In this document: piece by piece, positions 48,078-59,382 of the stretch
How positions within the stretch are numbered: position 1 is the stretch's first letter
Layout of the letters: every line of letters begins with the position of its first letter
The notes under the pieces: model-generated
What the model was told of the DNA's origin: nothing
The model's input: only the letters and a program-made list of their open reading frames with translations
The model's database searches: none
Assembly (NCBI GenBank): GCA_018343915.1
Contig: JABRWF010000002.1
Coordinates: 1,240,001-1,304,000, forward strand
DNA length: 64,000 nucleotides
Direction: 5' to 3'
DNA from: Agroathelia rolfsii
Taxonomy: Eukaryota > Basidiomycota > Agaricomycetes > Amylocorticiales > Amylocorticiaceae
Made by a program: the position numbers and the translations under genes

Positions 48078-50118
48078 CTAGGCATGACCTATCACAAATG
48101 ATACCGCCTTTTCTGAACGGGGCTTAACAGCGATTTCATATGGTGCCGGATGACTGATGAAACCATGTTCAATGAAATGAACGGAAAACAGATGCAGCGC
48201 GTTTCCCTACCATATAAACCCTGGTACCGTACGGTGAACAGGATTGACCACAGCGTCGTTCCTAAATGCTTTCTGTATGTCAAACAATGCTATGGACCTG
48301 GCGACTATGATGAAGAATGTCTCGTCGGCAAGAAGACGCCCCGGACACGCTCTGCAAGGCTCATTTGTTATTGTGGCCAGCTTAAATAGGGAGAGGAAGA
48401 GAACAATACCTTCTACCGAAGCCAAAGACCATCGGACGAGGATCTCTTTCGGGGTAACGGCCGAGATATCGTTCGGGGTTGAACTGCTCTGGGTCCTTGT
48501 ATGTGCGTGGATCCCTGAGCATGTAACTTCCCAAAAGCTGTTAATTCATCATGAGATGAAAGAGTAAAACTCAAAAAACTTACTATACATTAGGAATCAC
48601 GATCGAGCCACAAGGAATGAAGTATCCGGCGTGAATATCATCCTTAGATGATTTATGGGGGATACCTAGTGTCAAAAACATAGTCAATCCGAGTAGTATG
48701 GGGATGGCTTAATGCTCGCTTTACCCACAATTAGGAAGAATAATATTCCATCTAAAAACCTCCTGGATGACAGCATCCACATAGGGCAAGTTGGTTCTAT
48801 CTGAGATTAACGGGAGTCTTTCACTTCCAACAACCGAGTCAATTTCCATCCGAGCTTTGCTGAATACATCCGGAAAGAGTGCCATTGCCAAAAAGAAAGC
48901 GCTAATAGCAGATACAGTCTGAGAATAAAATGTTATTGTGAGCCTTTATCATGGGAAAAACCCATACACTCACTGTATCGGCTCCGGCTCCATAGATTTG
49001 TGCGGATGCCCACTTGATAACATCAATGTCTTCTGGAGTAACTTCAAGACCACGACTTTCAAGGAATAATGATACGAACGATGGCATAGCGGTACCAGCA
49101 TTCTGGTAATCGATATTACACAGATTAAAGAATATTTTAGGCTAAATAGTTAAAGCCCTATACTGACCATTTGTTCTCTCATGAGCTCGTAAGGAGTATT
49201 TATAAGCTTCTTAGTATTTTCCGTGAACTTTTCGCTCATTTTTTTGAATTGCAGTCCAGGGAACCAGCTTGGAATACTGGCGACTAGTAATAGATAGTAA
49301 GTACGTCACACAGGCAAAGAAGTGATAGAATTTACGGCTTGGTAGAAAATCTACTATCCACGTTCCGGGGGCTGCAATAGCAGTGATATCCTCAAATATC
49401 TTTACGACATGGGTAACGAGTGGATCATCGGTCTTGAGTCCTATATCCATATGTGATTCTCAAAATTACCGACCCTGCATAACTGGAGGCGGAAGTGAGA
49501 ACAATACCATTGTTGGACAACCAGAACAATACCCACTGCCTAATATGAGTTTCCAAATCCGAGGGCGACTCCAATACGCGCCGAAGGAAGGTAAAGCTTT
49601 CATCCTCAATCAAATCATCAAATTGGCTGAGAGCGGACGGTGAGCCCAACAGCTGATGTACAAGCGCCCGTTGTCGCCGGAACATATGTCCAGGATTAAG
49701 AAAGGCCAGAATAGAAGTCCAGCCGGATAGCTTTATCATAGATGTCATTTCTCTGTCGGAATAAATGGCGCCTTTAGCATCTAACATTTCCAGTGCTGTT
49801 TCTACGGAGTTCAAGATAACCAATCTTTGTCCCAAGACAGAGATGGACATGATGTCGCCTTGAATTCTATGACTGTCAGATGTGACAAGGCGCTTGCTAA
49901 GAATAATATATACCATATTCCCGACCCCATTTGGCATACGCCTCCCACTGCTTAGATGAAGGGATTTGGTGAGTGTTTCCAATTATTGGAAGGCCACGTG
50001 GGCCTGGTGGAAGGGATGGATGAGTCGCTCTGCTCTTAGTCAACAGACGAAAGAGCAAGTAGGAAAAAGCAAGAAAGCAGGTCAGATCAAGAACAAAGAC
50101 CAATTCGGGGTGTGCCAT
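48078..50118 (-). pseudogene. Cytochrome P450, copy 1, broken by a 2-nt deletion
   Basis: Ten exons (49914-50118, 49537-49858, 49336-49482, 49168-49283, 48974-49102, 48729-48918, 48584-48665, 48410-48526, 48211-48351, 48078-48153) correspond one to one with copy 2. Features kept are an N-terminal membrane anchor (LVFVLDLTCFLAFSYLLFRL), PPGPRGLPIIGN, I-helix GAGADT, ExxR (EVFR), FNPERYL and the heme loop FGFGRRACPGR. Exon 3 is 147 nt against 149 nt in copy 2. After GYRTQD two bases are missing at about 49433, putting a TGA in frame; the downstream frame (DDPLVTHVVKIFEDIT) is otherwise intact. Apart from this lesion and a 3-nt difference in the last exon the gene looks functional. It is either a very young pseudogene or a sequencing error. 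Confidence 0.85.
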
Positions 50119-50904
50119 GCCTCAGTTGGGGGAAGAGCAAACAAGTGCAGTTCGAACCAGATGTCACTATTTGTACAAATGTTTGAGCATTGCAGCCGTT
50201 AGAAGACGATGCTTCACCATTCAGTTCTTGCCTAGTACATAGGCGCACTCACGCCGAGATCACAACACATGATATGCTGTTACACAGAAGAAGAAGAAAG
50301 GTTGTGTCATCAATATCTCCGAGCAAGCACACTAGGTGGCAATCCCTCTTGATGGGGACATCCTTATCAATTCAGCTGTTATGACAAACCGGCGGCTTTT
50401 ACAATCTTCAGAAGTTGACGCGCGTTGATGGATCAACAGGCCTGTCCCATCAAATTAATTAGATGGAAAATACTAGTGCTGGTAAACAAGAATAGAGTGA
50501 TAGGCGAGCAATTTTAGGCGGAGGCCCGATGAGACAGTTGTGTTGTACGGGAGAGGACCCCCTTATGAGAGATACTGGAAAAATAGTAGACGTGAATCCA
50601 GAAAGATACGTAAAGATTTAGTTGAGCAGGGTATATTCAAAGCATACCAAGTAATCATGCAAAATATGTGCAATCTGAATGCCAACTGACAGAAAATGAA
50701 ACCATTCCATTTGAAATACATATAGGCTCAGGATATAATTCAAGTCCAAGACAGATATATCCATCATAAAGATTGTAGTGCCTAATAGATGGAAGGGCAG
50801 CCGTGGAATAAATGGAAAATGGAAAACTTGTTGAAATTTAAGTACAAATATGAGAATGGCTGGTAATAATGCATTTCTTTGACCATCATTCCGGCTAGCC
50901 TGAG

Positions 50905-52963
50905 CTAGGCATGGCCTGCTTTCACGAATGATACCGCTTTTTCTGAGCGGGGCTTAACATCGATTTCGTATGGTGCTGGATGACTAATTAAACCATGTTA
51001 ATAGAAAAAGTACTTAGAAGAGACGCAGTACGTTTCCTACCATATAAACCCTGGCACCACACGATGAACAGGCTCAATTACAACGCCATTCCTGACTGCC
51101 TTCTGTATGTCAAATAATGCTATGGATCTGACAACTACAATAAAGAACGTCTCATCGGCGAGAAGACGCCCCGGACACGCTCTACAAGGCTCAGTAGTTG
51201 TTGGGCATATCTTTAATGGGAAAACTCTACCTTCTGCCAAAGCCGAAGACCATCGTACGAGGATCTCTTTCGGGTCGATTGCCAAGATAGCGATCGGGAT
51301 TAAACCTCTCGGGATCTTTGTATGTGCGCGCATCCTTGAGCATACAGCTTTCCAAGAATTGTCAATTTATCACACAATGAAGCAGCGAAAAACCTGAAGA
51401 ACTTACTATACATTAGGAATCACAATTGAGCCACAAGGAATGAAATACCCTGCATGGATGTCATCCTTAGACGACTTATGGGGAATACCTAATGTCGAAA
51501 GTATGGGGATCTATCCAAAGAGTAGGGGGATATATCACTGGCAGTGTTTCTTACTTACAATTAGGGAAAATGGTATTCCATCTGAAAATCTCCTGGATAA
51601 CGGCATCCACATAAGGCAAGTTAGCTCTATCTGAGAGTAACGGAAGCCTTTCGATTCCGACAACCGAATCAATCTCAGCTCGAGCTTTATCGAATACATC
51701 AGGGAAGAGTGGCATTGCTAAAAAGAAGCCGCTAATAGCAGAAACAGTCTGAGAAAAAAGAAAGGATCAGTATAGGCCGTTTGGTGCCAGAAAAGCGTAT
51801 ATACTCGCAGTATCGGCTCCAGCCCCATAGGTTTGCGCTGATGCCCATTTAATAACATGAATGTCTTCTGGCGTAACTTGAAGATCGCAGCTCTCAAGGT
51901 ATGTTGATACAAATGATGGCATAGCGGTACCGGCTGCCTGGTTATCGATGCTATACAGGTCAGAAACAAGTAGACTAAATAGAGAAAATCTTATTCTAAC
52001 CATCTGTTCTCTCACAAACTCGTAAGGTGTGTTGACAAGTTTCTGAGTATTTTTCGCAAACATTTCACCCTTTTTTTTGAATTGAATCCCAGGAAACCAG
52101 CTTGGAAGACTAACGACTAGAAATACACAGTAAGTAAGTTATAGCAGCAAACAAACAATATGATTACGGCTTGGTAGAAAATCTACTATCCATGCTCCGG
52201 GGGTCAAAGCAGTGGTGAGATCTTCAAGGCATTTCACAACATAATCGACGAATGGATCATCTTGATCTTTGGTCCTGTATCCATATGTGATTCTCATTAT
52301 CAGCGATCCTGCATAACTGTATATCACGGTTAGAATAGTTCTGTTTCACTAGACGATTGAAACACTATTACTCACTGCCGGATATGACTTTCCAAGTCCG
52401 AAGGCGAGTCCAACACATGCCGAAGGAAGATAGAACTTTCATCCTCGATTAAATCATCGAATCGGCTGAGAGCTGAAGTTGTGCCTAATAACTGATGTAC
52501 GAGCGCACGCTGTCGCCGGAACATGTGCCCGGGATTAAGGAAGACCAAAATAGGAGCCCAGCCTGATAACTTGGCCATAGGCGTTACTTCTCTATCAGAA
52601 TAAATGGCACCTTTGGTATCTAGCATTTCCAGTGCTCTTTCCATGGAGTTCAAGATAATCAAATTCTGTCCAAATATAGAGATGGACATGATGTCGCCTT
52701 GAAGCCAACTGTTGTCAAATACGCCAGAACATATGTCCAAGTTAAATATAAGATTTACCATATTTTTGACTCCATTCAGTATACGCCTCCCACTCCTTTG
52801 ATGAAGGGATCTGCAAGATCTTTCCAATTATTGGAAGGCCACGAGGGCCTGGTGGAAGGGATGGATGAGTTGGTCTACTTCTGGTCAGCAGGCGAAAGAG
52901 CAAGTATGAGAAACAAAGAAAACAGGTCAAATCAAGAACAAAAATTAGTTTGGGGTATAACAT
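50905..52963 (-). CDS. Cytochrome P450 monooxygenase, copy 2
   Basis: Ten exons (52759-52963, 52376-52697, 52168-52316, 52001-52116, 51809-51937, 51559-51748, 51407-51488, 51231-51347, 51041-51181, 50905-50983) give 1530 nt and 509 residues. A single N-terminal transmembrane segment (LIFVLDLTCFLCFSYLLFRL) anchors it in the ER, followed by the PPGPRGLPIIGK hinge. The I-helix carries GAGADT, the K-helix EIFRW (ExxR), then FNPDRYL and FGFGRRACPGR with the heme-ligand Cys. Intron 5 begins with GC (GCGAGT) where copy 1 has GT. It resembles the mushroom P450s often labelled O-methylsterigmatocystin oxidoreductase-like, a label that says little about substrate. It needs a P450 reductase partner that is not in this window. 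Confidence 0.92.
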
Positions 52964-53468
52964 TCTTGGGTGAAGTGCAAATGAATTACATGCACCATTC
53001 AAACCAGGGATTGCCGTTTATATGGATATTTGAACATTGCGGCCGCTGGAAGATGATTCATCGATGATGTTCCGTAGGTACCACTGACTCTAAGATCACG
53101 ACACATGACATGTCACCATACAAAAAAGAACACTATTTTTGATATATCTAAGCTGGCCCACTATGCGGTATATCCTTCTTGACGGAAACATTGTTATCGG
53201 TTACATCTTTATTGTTTCAGCTATTGTGGAAAATTAGCGACGCCCATCACGGCGTTTACGGGTTAATGGATGAATAGGGGGCTGTGGCCAGCAAACAGCT
53301 TATCCTCCCAAATAGATGAGAAGATGGACGAGCACACGGTGATAGGTGAATAATTTGAACATTTCTTTATTTAGTTCACCCGGATGATTGGTTTTGGAAA
53401 ATTCTAATGTTTTGCACTTTCAAATATTATATTATTCATCAAATGAAGCAATTTTAGGCAAGAAGGGC

Positions 53469-54539
53469 TTAGCGAGGTAATCGCTTCACGCGAGATGCAC
53501 CTCTCCTTTTCATGAGAAATACCACAAACATAGCAGAAGTGAACGCAGAAAGAGAATACCTGATAATAATAAAAATTATTTACCAGTTGATCACATTGAA
53601 ATTTGGGAACATACCAAGTGATAACGTAGGACATGTGCGCATTCCGTATGTCGACTGTCGGTGGTCTTCCAAGTGGTATTCCTCTTGAGACTCGAGAGGC
53701 AGCCTCGCCACCATGGCCCTCTATTAATATATAAGGAGATGGTAATTACGCTGTATGTCTGTACTTGCCGAAGATTTCCTCAATGAACACAGGTTGAACG
53801 CCTGCTTCTTTTCCGCCGGCATAATTTGCCATAGCATCAGCGTCAATCCAGTACCATATTCCTTTTTCTGGCTCATTGTCGGGCGTGAAGTTGTTGCGCG
53901 GTTGCGACGTGCGTAGCATGCCAAGTACCTGTACTTCTCCTTCGGGAAGGTTTTGAATAGGGTTCTGCACCTGTTCCTTAGAAACGAACCCTCTGTCAAC
54001 GAGTACAGTGGTGCCGTCCGTTCGAATAAGAGGTGTAATTAAGTGAAAACCGTGAGTTCCATCGTAAATGCGTGGGCCGACTAGCATTGAATGCCCATGA
54101 TCCCATTTTCCACGAATAAGAACACGTCGATAAATGAATTCTGGAATTACAGAGAGACTATACAAAGTGTGTTACAATCCAATATAGAGGGCACTCTATG
54201 GACATACTTTATTTTAGGAGGTAAAGCAATTGGATCACGTTGAAGTTTCTCCTCAAGTTCGTCAATGAGCGCGATTTTCCACTGCAGGCGCTGCATCTGC
54301 CATGTTCCCAGACCGAAAGTGAATATTGGCACAAAGCCGGCCAAGAGAAGAGCAATGCTCCAGGACGACTCCTTCCTAGCCCTATATACGGGAGAAGGAG
54401 TTGATTCAGCAGAAGCACCTGTAGCTTCGGTCTGTAGCAGACGACGAGAAGCCAGAGGTGTTCGTGTACTGCATGCTAGACGAGTAAAGGTAGGACGGGC
54501 TCTAAGCCGGGCAATGGAGGAACGGAGAGAAGAGAGCAT
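53469..54539 (-). CDS. SHY1: Cytochrome c oxidase assembly protein SURF1 (SHY1)
   Basis: Four exons (54208-54539, 53769-54157, 53615-53720, 53469-53559) give 918 nt and 305 residues. An Arg/Ser/Leu-rich mitochondrial presequence precedes the first membrane span (SIALLLAGFVPIFTFGLG) and the diagnostic GTWQMQRLQWKIALIDELE. Middle motifs are GPRIYDGTHGFHLITPL, VLVDRGFVSKE and WYWIDADAMA. The C-terminal span follows HMSYVITWYSLSAFTSAMF, with a basic tail KRRGASRVKRLPR in the matrix. SURF1 handles heme a insertion into COX1 in the inner membrane. Intron 2 uses a GC donor (GCAAGT at 53768), needed to keep the frame. It is divergent from SLA2 with about 100 bp between starts. Confidence 0.94.
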
Positions 54540-54640
54540 CACAGACCGCAGCTGGACGCGATGACGGAATAGGATCCGACCTCTACACGACTCTCATCTC
54601 AACAACCACTAGCGTATATCCTATCTACCAATAATTAATC
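54540..54640. promoter_or_regulatory. Compact bidirectional promoter, SURF1 / SLA2
   Basis: 101 bases lie between the two start codons. The half near SURF1 is GC-rich and the half near SLA2 is AT-rich (TAATTAATCATG just before the SLA2 start). No TATA box is evident. Confidence 0.5.
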
Positions 54641-57600
54641 ATGTATGGCTCTGTTGTATGTGTTCTGCTACCTCTAGTTCTTACAAGCAGCTCCTATCAG
54701 GTTCTCCGGCGGCGGACGTGCACGCCATGGTGGACTTGAGCCCGACGACGAGGTTCACTACCCCACACGTCCCGTAGACAAGGAGAAGGCAGAGCAAGAA
54801 CTATCCATCAACATCAAGAAGGCCACCAGCCCAGAAGAGACTGCGCCTAAGCAGAAACACGTCCGAAGTATGTTGGATGCTCGTGATACGGCCTGGTGAC
54901 GAGCAAGGGCTGACAATGAAGCAGAGTGTATCGTGTATACATGGGATTACCACTCTTCCATATCATTTTGGAGTGGCCTTCGCGTGCAACCAATTCTGGC
55001 TGACGAAGTACAGACATTCAAGGCTCTGATTACCGTGCACAAAGTCCTACAGGAAGGACACCCAGTTGTGCGTCTGTTTCGTTATCACTTGCGTTAGTGG
55101 TAGAACCATGGATTCACACCAAACATTCATTTAGTCGATCAAGGAGGCTCACGGGCAGACCGGGTGGCTCGAAACCTGCGGCCGTACAGTTGGTGGAGAT
55201 GGTGCTCGTGGTAGGTTATATCTGTCGAGTTTCTAAACTACGATCTCATCGTTATCAAGGTTACGGCCCTCTGATTCGCACCTACGTTCAATACCTCCTC
55301 ACAAAGCTTCGGTTCCACAGGATTAGACCAGAATTTAACGGTCTTTTTGAATATGAGGAGTACGTTTCTCTGAAAGGCATTGATGATCCAAATGAAGGGT
55401 ACAGCGAATATTTCTCTTTATTGATATTTTGGTGGAACTAAAGACTTGGCTCTATAGCTATGAGACGATATCAGATCTCATGGGTCTCCAAGATCAAATC
55501 GAATCCTTCCAGCGTACTATATTTGCGCACTTTAGGCATTCAACCAACAACGAATGTCGTATTTCTGCTCTTGTGCCACTGGTCAAGGAAAGCTGGGGCA
55601 TTTACAGATTTATTACTAGCATGTTGCGCGCGATGCACAGGCGTAAGGAATCAATTTGTTCGATGTGACCAACTTGTTAAATAACAATATTGCGATTCCA
55701 GGCACTAACGACATCGATGCACTCGAGCCCTTGAGGACACGCTACAATGCCCAGCACCATGCTCTGCGCAAGTTTTATTACGAGTGCTCCAACCTCAAGT
55801 TCTTGACCAGTCTGATCAATGTTCCTAAGCTTGGACAGGTGAGTAGGACTAGCGAACTCTCAATCATGATAATAATTGATTACTGTGACTAGGAACCGCC
55901 TAATCTGTTGGACTCTGGTGATGCTCCTAACCTGCCAGCTCGTCCCAAAACTGCGGCAACGCCTGCGCCACCACCCGCAGCGCCGGCGTTAAGCTCTGCC
56001 GAGATTGACGAACAGGCGCGTATGCTCAAGGAATACGAAGAACAACAGGCACGGTTGGTAGCAGTCAGAGAAGCAGAAGAGCGCCAACGAGCTGAGTTAG
56101 AGGCGCAGCAGCAACGCGAGTTTGAGGCGCGGCAAAGGCAGCAAGAAGAGCAGCAGCGTCTCGCCCAAGAACAGCTTATGCAGCAGCAAATGATGCAGTA
56201 TAACAACGAAGCTGCGCAGCAAGTTAACCAGTTGCAAATGGAGCTTCTTGCTCTAAGAGGTCAATACGAGCGCGATCAGCTTCTATTGGAACAGTATGAT
56301 CGTGTAAGTTTCCTTATCTTGTTATTCTTATATCTTCTAATGTATATTACAGCGTGTCAAAGCCCTAGAAGGCGAGCTGAGCGCTGTTGGAGGCCATATC
56401 AACTCTCAGATGGCGTCCAAAGACGAGCTCATCAAACAGCTGCAGGATCAGGTCACATTGTGGAAGAACAAGTACGAAGCCCTCGCCAAGCTGTACAGCC
56501 AGCTGCGCACGGAGCATCTCGACATGCTCGGCAAGTTTAAACAGTTCCAGCTCAAAGCCAACTCGGCTCAAGAGGCCATTGACAAGATGGAGCGCATGGA
56601 ACGTGATCTCAAGTCCAAGAATCTTGAGCTTGCCGATATGATTCGCGAACGCGATCGTGCGCGGTTTGACATGGATAGGATGAAGTCTTCTCACAAGGAC
56701 GAAATGGATCGTTTGAGACGCGAACTCAACTTTGCCAACGAGCGAGCGGAAGATGCCTCGCGGTTGAAGAGCTCGGAAACCTCCGGTCTTATTTCGAAGT
56801 ACAACCGGCAGCTCAACGAGGTGGAAGATCAGCTTAGAGTGAGTATTCTTTTCTGGTATCTTCTCGCATTATCCGCTCATATCTGTGACAGGCGAAGCAA
56901 CTTCAAATCGACGAGTTGCTCACAAAACTTGGCAACGCTGATGCTGATCTCGAACGTCTGCGTGACGAGAAGGATCAAGAGATCATGATCCTGCAAGAGG
57001 GGATGGATGCTACCATTCAACAATTATCCGAGGCACAACAGGTCCGTGCATTTGTACAGAGATCCTTCTCGATCTAACTACATCCGAACAGACACAAGGC
57101 ATTGCAGAAGAAGCTACCAATGCTCAGATCGACACTCTGATTCTCGATAACAGGAAGAAGTTGAATGAGATCATTGGTCCGTTCATTAGCTGTATTTCAC
57201 CGTTCAGTGATGCTAATTACAGCCTCTACTCCAGACTCAATCCTCCAGGCTTGTGTTCAGAAGGTCGATGATAGCATCTACGAGCTTGAATCTCCCACAC
57301 AAGCTGGTAATCTCAATTCGACGCCAGAATATACCTTGTCAATGATTGAGAAGGCTATCAACAACGCTACCGAATTTGCTATGATCTTTAACCTATACCT
57401 TGGAGGCGAAGTTGGTGGCGATCATGTCGACGTCATCAAGGGTGCCAACGAGCTGGCCCACTCACTCTCGGATGTTCTCATCAATGCTAAGGGTATTACT
57501 CGCCTTGCCAATGATGACGACGCTTCGGACAAAATTGTCAACACTGCCAGAACAGCAGGCGATGTCGGCTTGCGCTTCTTCCTCAACCTCCAGTCTTACA

Positions 57601-58463
57601 AACTCGACCTGCTTCAGCCTGGTGCACGCAAGGAAGTGGCGATGCGAAACAACTCGGAGGCTAGAACGGCACTTACCAAGCTGTCTGAGGTCGTCGATGC
57701 GCTTATCCCCAAGGGCAGCAAGGCCACGCGCACGACCGCTGACGTCGGCGATCTTGTCGAACAAGAGATGCTTGGCGCTGCCAAAGCGATCGAGGCAGCC
57801 ACTCAGCGCCTGCTCGAACTCAAGGCTCGCCCACGCGACTCGTCTCGTTTCAGCGCTGTGGACATGCAAGTGCACGACTCTATCCTATCGGCTGCCTTGT
57901 CCATCACGAACGCGATCGGACGCCTAATCCAGGCCGCGACGGAGTCGCAGCAGGAGATTGTAGCGCAAGGCAAAGGCTCCAGTACAGCACAGCAGTTCTA
58001 CAAGCGCAACAACCGCTGGACAGAGGGCCTGATTTCGGCTGCCAAGGCGGTCGCGTTCGCCACGAACCTTCTGATCGAGAGCGCCGATGGTGTCCTGTCC
58101 GGAACGCACTCGCTCGAGCAGCTCATCGTCGCCTCAAACGAGGTCGCAGCCGCGACAGCGCAGCTCGTCGCTGCCTCGCGCGTCAAGGCAAACCTGATGT
58201 CCAAGACACAGGAGCGGCTCGAGCTGGCAGCCAAGGCTGTCACCGAGGCGTGCCGTGCACTTGTGCGCCAGGTCAAGGCCCTGTCCGTCAAGCAGGCCGA
58301 GGAGGAAGACGTCGACTATAGCAACATGGCCACGCTCGAGTTCAAGCGGCGTGAGATGGAACAGCAGGTCGAGATTCTCAAACTCGAAAAGGAGCTCGGA
58401 GCCGCTCGCCACCGTTTGGGTGCGATGAGACGCGCCGGCTACCATACCGACGAGACGGACTGA
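54641..58463 (+). CDS. SLA2: SLA2/End4 actin- and membrane-binding endocytic protein (HIP1R family)
   Basis: Twelve exons (54641-54655, 54678-54867, 54925-55067, 55135-55210, 55260-55398, 55458-55642, 55702-55838, 55893-56303, 56353-56838, 56892-57041, 57092-57176, 57235-58463) give 3246 nt and 1081 residues, the usual SLA2 length. Residues 40-330 are an ANTH domain: KEKAEQELSINIKKATSPEE, VYTWDYHSSISFWSGLR and VQTFKALITVHKVLQEGHP. A Pro-rich hinge and a long Gln/Glu/Arg coiled coil (about 390-690) follow. The C-terminus is the talin-type I/LWEQ (THATCH) actin-binding module, with RRWTEGLISAAKAVAFAT-like sequence and a final coiled helix. SLA2 couples PIP2 membranes and clathrin to actin in endocytic patches. 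The 15-nt first exon (MYGSV) and its 22-nt intron to 54677 are uncertain; the start could lie elsewhere. Confidence 0.93.
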
Positions 58464-59382
58464 ATGTGAAGTGTGAGGGAAGAGAGCGAATATTAGGCGA
58501 GATGAGGGGTGAGGACATGTGGGAACCAGTTCATTTCACTTTTTTTTTTTTGTCTAACACGGAAAAAACGATCGAGGCGCTCGCTTTTTCTTTCTTTCTT
58601 TTTTATTTTTTACGTCTGACTCTTTGCTTAACAACTGTTTCTAGTGGAGCAACCAATCAATGGCAATGATACCTTTTTTGTTTTCTTTTTTCTTTTTCTA
58701 CTTTTTTTCCGGCGGCTATGGAGAAAGAAAAAAGGTTAAAATTCGGTAAGCGGAATAATATTATGCATAGCTTTTGTGGAACATGGATTACTGTAAGGTA
58801 TCGCGTCCGACTAGTCGTGGGAGGAATTCGAAGTAAAAGAGGGAGGGGGGAAAGAACCATACTAACACAATGCTCAAAGGAGTCATCATATACGGCAGGT
58901 ATCTCATATTGGATCCGGGTGAGGGTGAGGCTATAAATATAGGGGGGAAAGAGTGAGAGGGTAGTAGTGGTAGTAGATCTCGGTAGCTATTATCGTTGTG
59001 GTTGTTGTTAACACAAGGAGGAAGAATGGATCAGAAAACGAGAAGGAATCGAGAATTGATGGGTGTGTTTGTGTATGTACTACCACGTATATGACAGATG
59101 TGGGCGAGATCGGTATGTTACGGATAATAAGATCCTCAATAAGAAAATAGGAGCAAGAGAATACATCGAGCGTAAGAGATAAATCAGAAGAGAATGAAGG
59201 TAAGTAATTGCATCGTAAGTTGAAGCGATGAAGAAAGGTAAAGACCTTAGTAAAGGGCAATAATTGAAAAGAAAGACGAAGAAAAGTGCACAAGGAAAAC
59301 AAAAAGAAGACTATGTCCAACGAGAAGAGAGAGAGAAAAAGATAAAACTTATGTATATGTACATCCATACTCAACTGCACCT
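58464..59382. other. Convergent 3' region, SLA2 and Ser-rich gene
   Basis: No coding pattern. It contains T-rich runs (58541-58552, 58580-58610, 58675-58705) just after SLA2 that fit a 3' UTR and termination zone, then purine-rich sequence belonging to the minus-strand gene's 3' side. Confidence 0.5.

Larger units (their letters stand above)
47960..52963 (-). repeat. Tandem duplication carrying two P450 genes
   Basis: Two direct units of about 2.8 kb (roughly 47960-50118 and 50787-52963) carry paralogous P450 genes. The similarity continues past the stop codons: the flanks starting at 47962 and 50787 share GATGGAAGGGCAGCCGTGG and further matching sequence up to the genes. Offset between matching positions is about 2827 bases. 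The duplication therefore included the gene and its 3' flank. Confidence 0.8.

Noticed and set aside
49425..49982. Reading P450 copy 1 exon 2 straight through into exon 3 without an intron.
   Set aside because: Copy 2 shows the intron, the donor GTGGGT is present, and the read-through adds unrelated residues and still ends at the frameshift.
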